A stretch of DNA of 64,000 nt from Chitinophaga hostae. Lineage in GTDB: Bacteria; Bacteroidota; Bacteroidia; Chitinophagales; Chitinophagaceae. This document shows positions 35,251 to 43,099 of the stretch, in pieces. The DNA lies in the NCBI RefSeq assembly GCF_018224885.1, contig NZ_JAGTXB010000005.1:457735-521734 (forward strand), written 5' to 3'. A program made the position numbers and the translations under genes. The notes below the pieces were generated by a model. The model did no database searches. It saw only the letters and a program-made list of their open reading frames with translations, and had not been told where the DNA came from. How positions within the stretch are numbered: position 1 is the first letter of the stretch; each line of letters opens with the position of its first letter.

Positions 35251-36228
35251 ATGAATAGAAAATGTATTGTCGCAGGTCTGATATGCTTTATGGGCCTGGG
35301 CTTGGCGAATTCTTCCAATGTAATGGGGCAGGTGTCAGCTATTAAAACCGAAACCGTAACCGGTGGTTCCCTCGTTGGGCGCTGGGATATCAAGGTAGAT
35401 GAAAATGGTGCAGAAAAGCCATCCTGGCTGGAAGTAGAGCTCTCCGGTTTTAAAACCCTGGTGGGGCATTTCGTAAGCACCGGCGGCAGCGCCCGTCCAA
35501 TATCCAAAGTGAATTTTGATAATGGCAAGTTCAGTTTTGCAATCCCGCCACAATGGGAGAATGAAGACCGCGACCTGACGCTGGAAGGAACCGTTACCGC
35601 CTCCGGCATCAGCGGTACCATTCATACCAGCGGTGGCCAATCCTATCCGTTTACCGGCGTAAAAGCGCCCGATCTTAAAAGAACCAGCGCACCTGTATGG
35701 GGGAAATCTATTAAACTGTTCAACGGAAAAGACCTGAGCGGCTGGAAAGCCGTAGGGCAGCAGAACCAATGGATCGTTAAAGATGGTATCCTGTCCAGTC
35801 CTCATTCCGGCGCTAACCTGATCTCTGAGCAGTCATTCTCAGACTTTAAACTGCATGTGGAATTCAGGTACCAGAAAGGCAGCAATAGCGGCGTTTACCT
35901 GAGAGGCCGTTATGAAACCCAGATCATCGATAACCCGGTAACGGATCATCCTAACAGTCACCTGTTTGGCGGCGTATACGGTTTCCTGGTGCCCAACCAA
36001 ATGGCAGTTAAAGGACCGGGCGAATGGCAAACATTCGATATCACCCTCATAGGCCGCATTGTAACGATTGTAGCAAATGGTAAAACCATTATCTGCAGCC
36101 AGGAAATTCCGGGGATCACAGGCGGCGCTTTGAACAGCAACGAAGGTGAACCGGGACCTATTTATTTCCAGGGCGACCACGGACCAATTGAGTTCAGGAA
36201 CATCGAGATCACACCGGCGAAGAATTAA
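35251..36228 (+). CDS. DUF1080 (3-keto-disaccharide hydrolase) family protein
   Basis: A 325-residue exported protein from ATG 35251 (signal ending ANSSNVMGQ or close by). The ORF is open from 35185, but that extension is not signal-like. The N-terminal part is a small beta domain (LVGRWDIKVDENGAEKPSWL). The C-terminal DUF1080 jelly roll spans about 150-325 (IKLFNGKDLSGWKAVGQQNQ, KLHVEFRYQKGSNSGVYLRG, EWQTFDITLIGRIVTIVANG). Characterised members hydrolyse 3-keto-glycosides in the periplasm. No glucoside 3-dehydrogenase lies nearby, so the substrate is uncertain. Confidence 0.85.
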   Translation: MNRKCIVAGLICFMGLGLANSSNVMGQVSAIKTETVTGGSLVGRWDIKVDENGAEKPSWLEVELSGFKTLVGHFVSTGGSARPISKVNFDNGKFSFAIPPQWENEDRDLTLEGTVTASGISGTIHTSGGQSYPFTGVKAPDLKRTSAPVWGKSIKLFNGKDLSGWKAVGQQNQWIVKDGILSSPHSGANLISEQSFSDFKLHVEFRYQKGSNSGVYLRGRYETQIIDNPVTDHPNSHLFGGVYGFLVPNQMAVKGPGEWQTFDITLIGRIVTIVANGKTIICSQEIPGITGGALNSNEGEPGPIYFQGDHGPIEFRNIEITPAKN

Positions 36229-36254
36229 AGCTGAAAGTAGAAGGCATAAAGCCG

Positions 36255-36323
36255 AAAGCTATTGAAGGGGATAATTAATGCGAAAGATTTTTACTTGCGC
36301 CAATCATCCGCTTCAATAGCTTT
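36255..36323. repeat. Inverted repeat between two genes
   Basis: AAAGCTATTGAAG (36255-36267) is perfectly complementary to CTTCAATAGCTTT (36311-36323), followed by TTTTGC. Flanking GAAAGT and CTTTCTGC runs give it a simple-sequence look. It probably acts as a terminator for the DUF1080 gene. Confidence 0.55.
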
Positions 36324-36378
36324 TTGCTTTCCACTTTTCGCTTTCTGCTTTTATGCATACCAAAAAGAACAACCGCGC

Positions 36379-37182
36379 ATGACCCATCACCCGATCCCCT
36401 TTGAAAAAGGGACGTACGTAGGCACCAAAGTGAAAGAGCGCGTTTTTGACGCCGTGTTTACCAGTGAAACTGCTTTCGCGGCCAATATGTCGTCGGAATG
36501 GCATTATCATCTCCATCCGCATTTTTCGCATATACTGGCAGGCGGCAGCAAAGAAATCAGGAAGGGTGGGGCCGACCGGCAGTTTGCCGGCGCCGGGCTT
36601 TATTACCATCCCGGTATCCCGCACCAGAATGTGGATTACCAGGAAGGCACCCGCATTTTTAATATTGAGCTGAGAGAAGATTTTTTCAAATCACACGGAC
36701 TCCCGGAACCGCCGGCCGATCTGATGTTCGGGCAAAGCGGCCAGCTCAATACCGGCGGCCTTCTGCGGATCATGAAAGAACACTATCTCAATGACAGGGA
36801 CTCCGGGATTGCCGTTGCGCAGCTTTGTACAGCACTGTTGCAGCCCGGTGATGATACCTTCCGCTGGTTCCCGGAATGGGTTACGAAAATAAAAACGATC
36901 CTGTACGACAGCTGGAACAGCCCGCTGTCGCTGCCCTTACTGGCAGCAGAACTGGGGCTTCACCCGGTCACTATCTCCAAATACTTCTCAAAATACTTTG
37001 GCTGCTCCGCAGGAGAATATCTCAGGAAGATAAAAGTTGAAAAAGCCATTTCGCTGATAAGAACTGACCGGCATTCCCTTACCGCCATTGCCTACGAGTG
37101 CGGATTTACCGACCAGGCCCATTTCACTAAAACATTTCAGCGCCTTACCGGCCTGCTTCCCCTTCAGTACAGGAAAATATAA
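36379..37182 (+). CDS. AraC family transcriptional regulator
   Basis: A 267-residue regulator from ATG 36379. The frame is open from 36262, but the upstream part overlaps the inverted repeat. Residues 1-110 form a cupin-like sensor (SEWHYHLHPHFSHILAGG, YYHPGIPHQNVDY). The C-terminal AraC domain has two helix-turn-helix motifs (LSLPLLAAELGLHPVTISKY, SLTAIAYECGFTDQAHFTKT) and ends FQRLTGLLPLQYRK. The DUF885 gene is downstream on the same strand, but no clear target site was identified. Confidence 0.88.
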   Translation: MTHHPIPFEKGTYVGTKVKERVFDAVFTSETAFAANMSSEWHYHLHPHFSHILAGGSKEIRKGGADRQFAGAGLYYHPGIPHQNVDYQEGTRIFNIELREDFFKSHGLPEPPADLMFGQSGQLNTGGLLRIMKEHYLNDRDSGIAVAQLCTALLQPGDDTFRWFPEWVTKIKTILYDSWNSPLSLPLLAAELGLHPVTISKYFSKYFGCSAGEYLRKIKVEKAISLIRTDRHSLTAIAYECGFTDQAHFTKTFQRLTGLLPLQYRKI

Positions 37183-37224
37183 CGATACGCTAATCCCGTA
37201 CAATTTTTGTTTTTTTCCTGCGCC

Positions 37225-37255
37225 TAGTTTTGTACTATCTAATTTATAAGATAGT
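37225..37255 (+). promoter_or_regulatory. TAGTTTTG box and hairpin at the start codon of the DUF885 gene
   Basis: TAGTTTTG (37225-37232) fits TAnnTTTG. Directly after it, ACTATCT (37234-37240) pairs with AGATAGT (37249-37255), which touches the ATG at 37256. The mRNA would begin with this hairpin, leaving almost no free leader. Confidence 0.45.
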
Positions 37256-39034
37256 ATGACGACATTCCGGGTTGTAAAGCAGATGTTATGGTCAATGACC
37301 TTACTCTTGACAGTGGTAAAGGCAAAGGCGCAGGAGCCTTCTTCCATCCGGCAGTTATTTGACCGCTATTATGCGGAACGTATGCAGCTGTTTCCGCTGG
37401 AAGCCACTGCGGCCGGTTATCACCAGTACGATCATCTGCTGGCGGTGGAAGGCAGTGTCCCGTACATAGCGGCTACGACTAAGTTTTATCAACAGTTTTT
37501 GGGAGAATTAAAAAAATATGACCGGTCTGCCTTAACGGAAGCCGACAGGATCTCCTGTGATATCCTCATGTACACCCTGAACGAGGCCGTGGAAGCCATC
37601 CCCCTGCACCTGGAGTACATGCCGATGAACCAGTTTGTATCTACGCCGCTGGAGTTGGCCTCATTAGGATCCGGCAGCGGTGATCAGCCATTCCGCACCG
37701 TAAAGGATTATGAAAACTGGGCCCAAAGAATGACTGCTTTCACTGAATGGACGGATACCTGTATCGCTAATTTTAATAAGGGCATTCGTGCCGGTATTGT
37801 TCTTCCCCGGGTGCTGGTGCAGAAAATGATTCCCCAGATGGAGGCGCTTGCGGAAACGGATACGGCAAAGTGTATCTTTTATAAACCCATCGCACAGTTT
37901 CCGGCTTCGTTCAGCACAGCCGAACGCGCCAGGCTGACGAAGCAGTACCAGCAGGTGATTGCCGGCAACATGTGCCCTGCCTACCGCAAACTGGCCGGTT
38001 ACCTCAAAACCGTGTACCTGCCTGCAGCGCAGCAGCAGTCAGGACTGAGCGCCCTGCCGGGTGGAGAAAAGATCTACGAATATTATGTACGTTCCTTTAC
38101 CACTTCTCCCGGGTTAACTCCTGACAAAATTTATAAAACCGGGCTGGCAGAGGTGGCGCGCATAAAAGGAGAGATGAAAAAAGTGCAACAGCAGGAAGGA
38201 TTTAAGGGCAGCCTGCCGGCGTTCTTTGTTTATCTGAAAACCAATCCCAGGCTCATGCCTTTTAAAACGCCGGAAGAGGTGCTGCAGGCGTACCAGGATA
38301 TCTATAACCGGGTGCAGCCTCATTTGAAGGAATTGTTTGGCCACTTCCCTCAAACGCCGATGGTTATACGCAGGGTGGAAGCTTACCGGGAGGCTGCTTC
38401 CGCAGGACCATTTTATATTAAAGGTAACCTGGTGGAAAACAGGTCCGCTATCCTGTACGTACCGGTACCGGATGCCACCAAAATCAACGTCACCTTTTAT
38501 GGTATGGAGGCAACGTTTATCCACGAAGCCATTCCGGGACATCATTTCCAGATATCTTTCCAACAGGAAAATACGAATATACCTGCCTTCCGCAGGCAGC
38601 CCACTTTCAGCGCCTTTTTTGAAGGTTGGGCGCTATATGCAGAATCGCTGGGGCCGCAGCTGGGATGCTATCAGGATGCCTATCAGAAAATGGGTGCGTT
38701 AAACAATGAAATCCACAGGGCTATCAGGTTGGTACTCGACGTAGCCGTTCATACAGGGAAAATGACACGGGAAGAAGCGATTGCCTATATGATGGCCAAT
38801 GAGGCAGTGAGCGAAAGTATTGCTGCTGCAGAGGTGGAACGCTATATGGCCATGCCGGGACAGGCACTGTCTTACAAAATCGGTGAAATAAAACTAAAGG
38901 AGCTGCGGGATAAAGCAGCCCGGAAAATGGGCCGCAAATTCAACCTGACAGCTTTTCATGACGCATTACTGGCGCATGGAGATATGCCCCTGCAGGTACT
39001 TGAAACGTATATCAACGACTGGATGAACAGGTAA
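37256..39034 (+). CDS. DUF885 family exported metallopeptidase-like protein
   Basis: A 592-residue exported protein (signal ending VKAKAQ). The family hallmark is the zinc-binding motif HEAIPGHHFQ (about residue 423), with FFEGWALYAESLG and RAIRLVLDVAVHTGKMTREE supplying the second metal ligand and catalytic region. DUF885 proteins are mainly helical peptidases related in motif to M32 enzymes; substrate preference is not known. It is monocistronic and periplasmic. Confidence 0.88.
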   Translation: MTTFRVVKQMLWSMTLLLTVVKAKAQEPSSIRQLFDRYYAERMQLFPLEATAAGYHQYDHLLAVEGSVPYIAATTKFYQQFLGELKKYDRSALTEADRISCDILMYTLNEAVEAIPLHLEYMPMNQFVSTPLELASLGSGSGDQPFRTVKDYENWAQRMTAFTEWTDTCIANFNKGIRAGIVLPRVLVQKMIPQMEALAETDTAKCIFYKPIAQFPASFSTAERARLTKQYQQVIAGNMCPAYRKLAGYLKTVYLPAAQQQSGLSALPGGEKIYEYYVRSFTTSPGLTPDKIYKTGLAEVARIKGEMKKVQQQEGFKGSLPAFFVYLKTNPRLMPFKTPEEVLQAYQDIYNRVQPHLKELFGHFPQTPMVIRRVEAYREAASAGPFYIKGNLVENRSAILYVPVPDATKINVTFYGMEATFIHEAIPGHHFQISFQQENTNIPAFRRQPTFSAFFEGWALYAESLGPQLGCYQDAYQKMGALNNEIHRAIRLVLDVAVHTGKMTREEAIAYMMANEAVSESIAAAEVERYMAMPGQALSYKIGEIKLKELRDKAARKMGRKFNLTAFHDALLAHGDMPLQVLETYINDWMNR

Positions 39035-39071
39035 GCACCGGGAAATTTTTTAATTATCTCCTAAAATAATT

Positions 39072-39097
39072 ATTTTTGTAGTGATTAATACAAAAAT
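39072..39097 (+). promoter_or_regulatory. TetR operator overlapping the tetR promoter
   Basis: Inverted half-sites ATTTTTGTA (39072-39080) and TACAAAAAT (39089-39097). TATTTTTG in the left half also fits the -7 box, so a bound repressor would block transcription. The same sequence, with one change, occurs at 39704. Confidence 0.6.
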
Positions 39098-39103
39098 GAT
39101 AAA

Positions 39104-39691
39104 ATGAGTATGAAAGGCAGACCTGCTACTTACGATAATAGGGAGGTAGTAGCAAAAGCGCAGAAGGTATTTTGGGCGAAAGGGTTTACAGCCACTTCCC
39201 TGGAAGATGTGCTGAGTGCCATGGGGATGGGAAGCGGTAGTTTTTACAATGCCTTCAAAGGGGGTAAGAAAGAACTGTTTCGAAAAGCCATTCAGCAACG
39301 CCGGGAAGCGTTGAATGCATTCAGGGAAGAAGTGGAAAAGAGTGAGGCGCCCGTGGAGCTGATCAAAAACTTTTTCCGCAGTATTGCCAACGCCGACCGG
39401 GATACACATTTGCAAGGTTGTATCATCTCCAATACTGTAGTGGAAATGGCGGCGCTGGATGAAGAACTTGAACAGGAAGCCGTGGATATTTTAAAAGAAG
39501 TAGAACAGCTATACACCAGGATGATCCGCAAAGCACAGAAAAACGGAACGCTGAAAAACCAGGCAGACCCCGTGATTTTAGGCCGTTACCTGATTACATT
39601 GTGGAATGGTTTGAATGTGACAAGGCGCATGTACCCCGACAATAAAGTATTGATCAAACAAATCGAAATGCAGCTGGAAATCCTCCGCTGA
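39104..39691 (+). CDS. TetR/AcrR family transcriptional repressor
   Basis: A 195-residue regulator. The N-terminal helix-turn-helix (about 10-58) contains KVFWAKGFTATSLEDVLSAM and MGSGSFYNAFKGGKKELF. The C-terminal ligand domain (QGCIISNTVVEMAALDEELE) matches the TetR_C group found with short-chain dehydrogenases. The operator before its own gene is nearly identical to one before the SDR gene downstream (67-bp gap), so it should repress both. Inducer is unknown. Confidence 0.9.
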   Translation: MSMKGRPATYDNREVVAKAQKVFWAKGFTATSLEDVLSAMGMGSGSFYNAFKGGKKELFRKAIQQRREALNAFREEVEKSEAPVELIKNFFRSIANADRDTHLQGCIISNTVVEMAALDEELEQEAVDILKEVEQLYTRMIRKAQKNGTLKNQADPVILGRYLITLWNGLNVTRRMYPDNKVLIKQIEMQLEILR

Positions 39692-39703
39692 TTTTTTTTA
39701 TTC

Positions 39704-39729
39704 ATTTTTGTAGTGATTAACACAAAAAT
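39704..39729 (+). promoter_or_regulatory. Second TetR operator before the SDR gene
   Basis: ATTTTTGTA (39704-39712) and ACAAAAAT (39722-39729) with the same 8-bp centre as the site at 39072; only one base differs across 26 bp. It lies 30 bp before the SDR start. Confidence 0.6.
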
Positions 39730-39758
39730 ACTTCTTTCGATAACAAACAGCAATTTAT

Positions 39759-40553
39759 ATGGATGTACAATTAACATCAAAGACCGCTTTTGTGAGCGGA
39801 TCTACGCAGGGTATTGGTTTTGCCATTGCAAAAGAACTACTCCGGGAAGGGGCAGCGGTGATCATCAACGGAAGAACACCTGAAAAAGTGGATGCCGCAG
39901 TAAAGCGTTTGCAGCAGGAAATACCCGGAGCCGCGGTGTCGGGGATAGCAGCCGATTTTGGCAGTGTAGCCGAAGTTGATCAGCTATTGGCGGCATTGCC
40001 CCGCATTGATATCCTCGTAAATAATGTGGGCATATTTGAACTGAAACCATTTGCCGATATCAACGATGATGATTGGGCGCATATTTTTCAAATCAATGTA
40101 ATGAGTGGTATCCGGTTGTCGAGGTATTTACTGCCTGAAATGCTCGCCAGAAATGAGGGCCGGATTATTTTTATCAGCAGTGAATCGGGCGTGAATATTC
40201 CGGAACAAATGATTCACTACGGCGCCACCAAAACCATGATGCTGGCTGTTAGCCGGGGCCTGGCCGGATTGACAAAAAATACCGCCGTAACAGTGAACAG
40301 CATTCTCGGCGGACCTGCTTATTCCGAAGGTGTGGCCGTTGCGGTGGAGCAGATTGCAGCAGCGCAACATCAACCCGTTGAACAGGTAAAACAACACCTG
40401 TTTAAAACGATAAACCCTACTTCATTGCTGCAACGCTTTATCGATCCAACCGAAATTGCGCATTTAGCGGTATACCTGGCCAGCCCGTTATCCATTGCTA
40501 CCAACGGGGCGGTCCTGCGTGCGGATGGCGGTGTACTGAATACAATTTTATAA
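39759..40553 (+). CDS. SDR family oxidoreductase
   Basis: A 264-residue short-chain dehydrogenase. The NAD(P) motif is GSTQGIGFAIAKEL (about 14-27), NNVG marks the central strand, and the catalytic Ser and Tyr lie in ISSESGVNIPEQMIHYGATK, with the lysine as the last residue of that block. The C-terminus carries ATNGAVLRADGGVLN. It is cytoplasmic and reduces or oxidises a small carbonyl compound. It is under the same operator as the upstream TetR gene, so the two form a substrate-responsive unit. Confidence 0.92.
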   Translation: MDVQLTSKTAFVSGSTQGIGFAIAKELLREGAAVIINGRTPEKVDAAVKRLQQEIPGAAVSGIAADFGSVAEVDQLLAALPRIDILVNNVGIFELKPFADINDDDWAHIFQINVMSGIRLSRYLLPEMLARNEGRIIFISSESGVNIPEQMIHYGATKTMMLAVSRGLAGLTKNTAVTVNSILGGPAYSEGVAVAVEQIAAAQHQPVEQVKQHLFKTINPTSLLQRFIDPTEIAHLAVYLASPLSIATNGAVLRADGGVLNTIL

Positions 40554-40580
40554 GCAATGATGCCAGGCAGATAGAAATAA

Positions 40581-40618
40581 AAAAGGGTGCACTTCAAACT
40601 GTGAAAGCGCACCCTTTT
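40581..40618 (+). terminator. Rho-independent terminator after the SDR gene
   Basis: AAAAGGGTGC (40581-40590) pairs with GCACCCTTTT (40609-40618), with TTCA/TGAA inside. The arm contains GGGTGCACTTCA, also found in the hairpin at 58305 on the far side of the giant-gene block. Confidence 0.85.
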
Positions 40619-40695
40619 AGTTTATGGTACGCTTGTCTTGTCTCCGTTGTCTGGACGCCATTCCTGTATTTTACCGTATAAATAATGGGATAAAA

Positions 40696-40726
40696 TTGAA
40701 AATTATCTGACAATATGCTATCTTTT
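40696..40726 (+). promoter_or_regulatory. Candidate promoter of the glycosyltransferase / collagen / giant-protein operon
   Basis: TTG (40696-40698), 20-bp spacer, TATCTTTT (40719-40726). It is 141 bp before the first ATG. The remaining leader has no recognised riboswitch or terminator. No other promoter of similar quality was found before 58235. Confidence 0.4.
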
Positions 40727-40867
40727 CAGAGAGCCTTTGCAGAAGATATCGAATTTCCTGGAATTTGTGCAGTTGTCATCCTGGGGTGCGTGATTAGGTG
40801 CCGGCATATATGTATCATATTTCAGGAAACCCTCAAATAATTATAATAACTATCCACAGCATACCTT

Positions 40868-41998
40868 ATGAGATTTCATATTCCCGGTATTCCTCATACC
40901 ATCACCAATAAGTCTTACATCAGTTGCGCATATACGCAGAAAGTATATAAACTCTGTTCTATGCTCACCCGGCTTGGTCATGAAGTGTATCATTATGGGT
41001 GTGAAGGCAGCGATCCCACTTGTACAGAGAATATTAATATTGTATCAGAAAACCTCAGACAACAGTGCTATTCCACTAATTTCCATACGGAACAATTCCG
41101 CTACGATACCAGTGATTATTATCACCAGACCTTCTACAATAATTGCATTACGGCAATAAGAAAACGACAGCAACCCAAAGACTTCCTGCTATGTGCGTGG
41201 GGATGGGGACACGAACCTATCGCCCGGGCATTTGACGCCAGTTTGATGGTGGTAGAATCAGGAGTTGGATATGAAAGCATTTTTTCAAAGTTTCGGGTAT
41301 TTGAATCCTATACCTGGATGGCGCATGTATATGGCTTGAATAACATTAAAAACGGAAACTGGTATGATGCCGTTATTCCAAATTTTTTTGATCCGGCAGA
41401 CTTTACTTTTTCTGATCAGAAGGAAGATTGGTTCTTGTATCTGGGCAGAATAACGAATAGGAAGGGGGTGGAGGTGGCCGTTCAGACAACCAAAGAAATA
41501 AATGCAAGACTGTTGGTGGCTGGTCAGGGGACATTGGTGAATGAAAAAGAGCAGGTTTTCATTAAAGATAGTCATGTAGAATATGTTGGTTTTGCAGATG
41601 TGGTTACGCGAAGGACACTGTTGTCCAAAGCAAAGGCGGTATTTATGCCTACCTACTATATAGAGCCTTTCGGTGGCGTGAGTATTGAAGCGGCTATGAG
41701 CGGTACTGCAGTGATAAGCAGCGACTGGGGCGTATTTGGAGAGAATATTCTGCATAACGTTACGGGTTATCGCTGCAGAACATTTGACCAGTTCTGCTGG
41801 GCGGCGGAAAATATTGAAACGATAAAACCGGAGGCTTGTCGCAACTGGGCCCTCGAAAATTTCAGCATGGATCGTGTGTCGCTGATGTACCAGGAATACT
41901 TCGAAATGCTGTATGCCCTATGGGGCAAAGGCTGGTACGAACGATCGCCGGACCGATCGAATCTCGACTGGCTACGCAAAAGCTACCCCCGAGGCTGA
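40868..41998 (+). CDS. Glycosyltransferase family 4-like protein (GT-B fold)
   Basis: A 376-residue cytoplasmic glycosyltransferase. The C-terminal donor domain is recognisable: [57 protein letters not shown] and [20 protein letters not shown] with the E-x7-E type pattern, then [15 protein letters not shown]. The N-terminal acceptor domain ([37 protein letters not shown]) is less conserved. The gene directly precedes a collagen-like Gly-X-Thr protein (77-bp gap). Thr-rich bacterial collagens are often O-glycosylated, so this protein is the likely substrate, by inference from context. Confidence 0.85.
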   Translation: MRFHIPGIPHTITNKSYISCAYTQKVYKLCSMLTRLGHEVYHYGCEGSDPTCTENINIVSENLRQQCYSTNFHTEQFRYDTSDYYHQTFYNNCITAIRKRQQPKDFLLCAWGWGHEPIARAFDASLMVVESGVGYESIFSKFRVFESYTWMAHVYGLNNIKNGNWYDAVIPNFFDPADFTFSDQKEDWFLYLGRITNRKGVEVAVQTTKEINARLLVAGQGTLVNEKEQVFIKDSHVEYVGFADVVTRRTLLSKAKAVFMPTYYIEPFGGVSIEAAMSGTAVISSDWGVFGENILHNVTGYRCRTFDQFCWAAENIETIKPEACRNWALENFSMDRVSLMYQEYFEMLYALWGKGWYERSPDRSNLDWLRKSYPRG

Positions 41999-42075
41999 AA
42001 ACATTGTCATGCGCTAAACGTATTCTCCCAGATGCTATCAACTCCATTTACAATTCTCATAATCCTATTTATATC

Positions 42076-43098
42076 ATGGCTATAGATAAACGACATAATC
42101 TTGCTGATACGCCAGGGGCCACGGGGGCTACAGGTCCCCAGGGTACCACCGGACCTGTCGGGCCTATTGGTATCACCGGTGCTACAGGTCCCCAGGGACT
42201 TACCGGTCCTACCGGCCCGCAAGGTATTACCGGGGGCACCGGGCCTACGGGTTGGGTAACGCTGATCGCAAATAGCATCACCGGTCCTACTGGTCCTATG
42301 GGTATCACTGGCGCAACGGGTCCTATTGGTCCTGTCGGTCCTATCGGTATCACCGGCGCAACAGGTCCTGAAGGCGCAACAGGTCCCATCGGTATCACCG
42401 GCGCAACGGGTCCTGAAGGCCCTTCCGGTCCCATCGGTATCACCGGCGCAACGGGTCCTGAAGGCCCTTCCGGTCTCATCGGTATTACCGGTGCAACAGG
42501 TCCTGAAGGTCCTTCTGGTCCCATCGGTATCACCGGCGCAACAGGTCCTGAAGGTCCTTCCGGTCCGATCGGTATAACCGGTGCAACAGGTCCTGAAGGT
42601 CCTTCCGGTTCCGGCGGCATCACCGGAGCTACAGGCCCGGTTGGAGCTACCGGCCCTGAAGGCACGGGAGGTATGGCAATTGGAAATATTACTGGCCCGA
42701 TAAATATCCCCTTAACCTCCGGTTTTATTGCTACAGGTAGTTCCATTACCCTGGCCCCGGGAAAACATGCGGTTATCGTCACCATGCTGATGAGCGTGAA
42801 CGGAACTTCTATTAGTATGTGCTGGCTGCGTTCAACATTTTCAGATGCACCCGGCTCTGTCATACCTACAAAGGATGTGATAGGTGGTAACCTCGCAAGT
42901 GGTTGCCTGACACAAGGAGTCGTATATAGTATATTAACAGGTACCATCCTGCTGAATAACCAGTCTGGCGCTCCCAAAACCTATTATTATATCGCCGGAC
43001 AAACCCAAAATGGCAGCAGCCAGTTTATTCAGCCTTTACACCAGTTTGGTGGAGGTTATTGGGCTGAAGATAGAATCATTGCTTTCAAATTTGCATAG
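42076..43098 (+). CDS. Collagen-like Gly-X-Thr repeat protein with C-terminal globular domain
   Basis: A 340-residue protein from ATG 42076; the frame is open from 41836, but that overlaps the glycosyltransferase. Residues 1-12 are a short head ([12 protein letters not shown]) with no signal peptide. Residues 13-200 form collagen-type Gly-X-Y repeats dominated by GATGP, GPIGIT and GPEGPS, with one interruption (WVTLIANSI) near residue 57. Residues 205-340 form a beta-rich domain ([40 protein letters not shown]), probably a trimerising head. No proline hydroxylation is needed for Thr-rich bacterial collagens. The product could be a trimeric fibre with glycosylated threonines, exported by an unknown route or used inside the cell. 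Confidence 0.85.
   Translation: MAIDKRHNLADTPGATGATGPQGTTGPVGPIGITGATGPQGLTGPTGPQGITGGTGPTGWVTLIANSITGPTGPMGITGATGPIGPVGPIGITGATGPEGATGPIGITGATGPEGPSGPIGITGATGPEGPSGLIGITGATGPEGPSGPIGITGATGPEGPSGPIGITGATGPEGPSGSGGITGATGPVGATGPEGTGGMAIGNITGPINIPLTSGFIATGSSITLAPGKHAVIVTMLMSVNGTSISMCWLRSTFSDAPGSVIPTKDVIGGNLASGCLTQGVVYSILTGTILLNNQSGAPKTYYYIAGQTQNGSSQFIQPLHQFGGGYWAEDRIIAFKFA
42346..42660 (+). repeat. Seven tandem 45-bp units within the collagen-like gene
   Basis: Units of 45 bp start at 42346, 42391, 42436, 42481, 42526, 42571 and 42616; each encodes a variant of [15 protein letters not shown]. The middle units differ by only a few mostly silent or single-residue changes, consistent with recent expansion or contraction by slippage. 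Confidence 0.9.
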
Positions 43099-43099
43099 C

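Noticed and set aside
42346..42660. Regular 45-bp repeats as a possible CRISPR array
   Set aside because: Units are contiguous without unique spacers, preserve a Gly-X-Y reading frame and lie within a coding region.
42069..42977. Long reverse-strand ORF rich in proline opposite the collagen gene
   Set aside because: It is the antisense reading of Gly-X-Y repeats, has no start signal or domain, and the sense frame explains the region.
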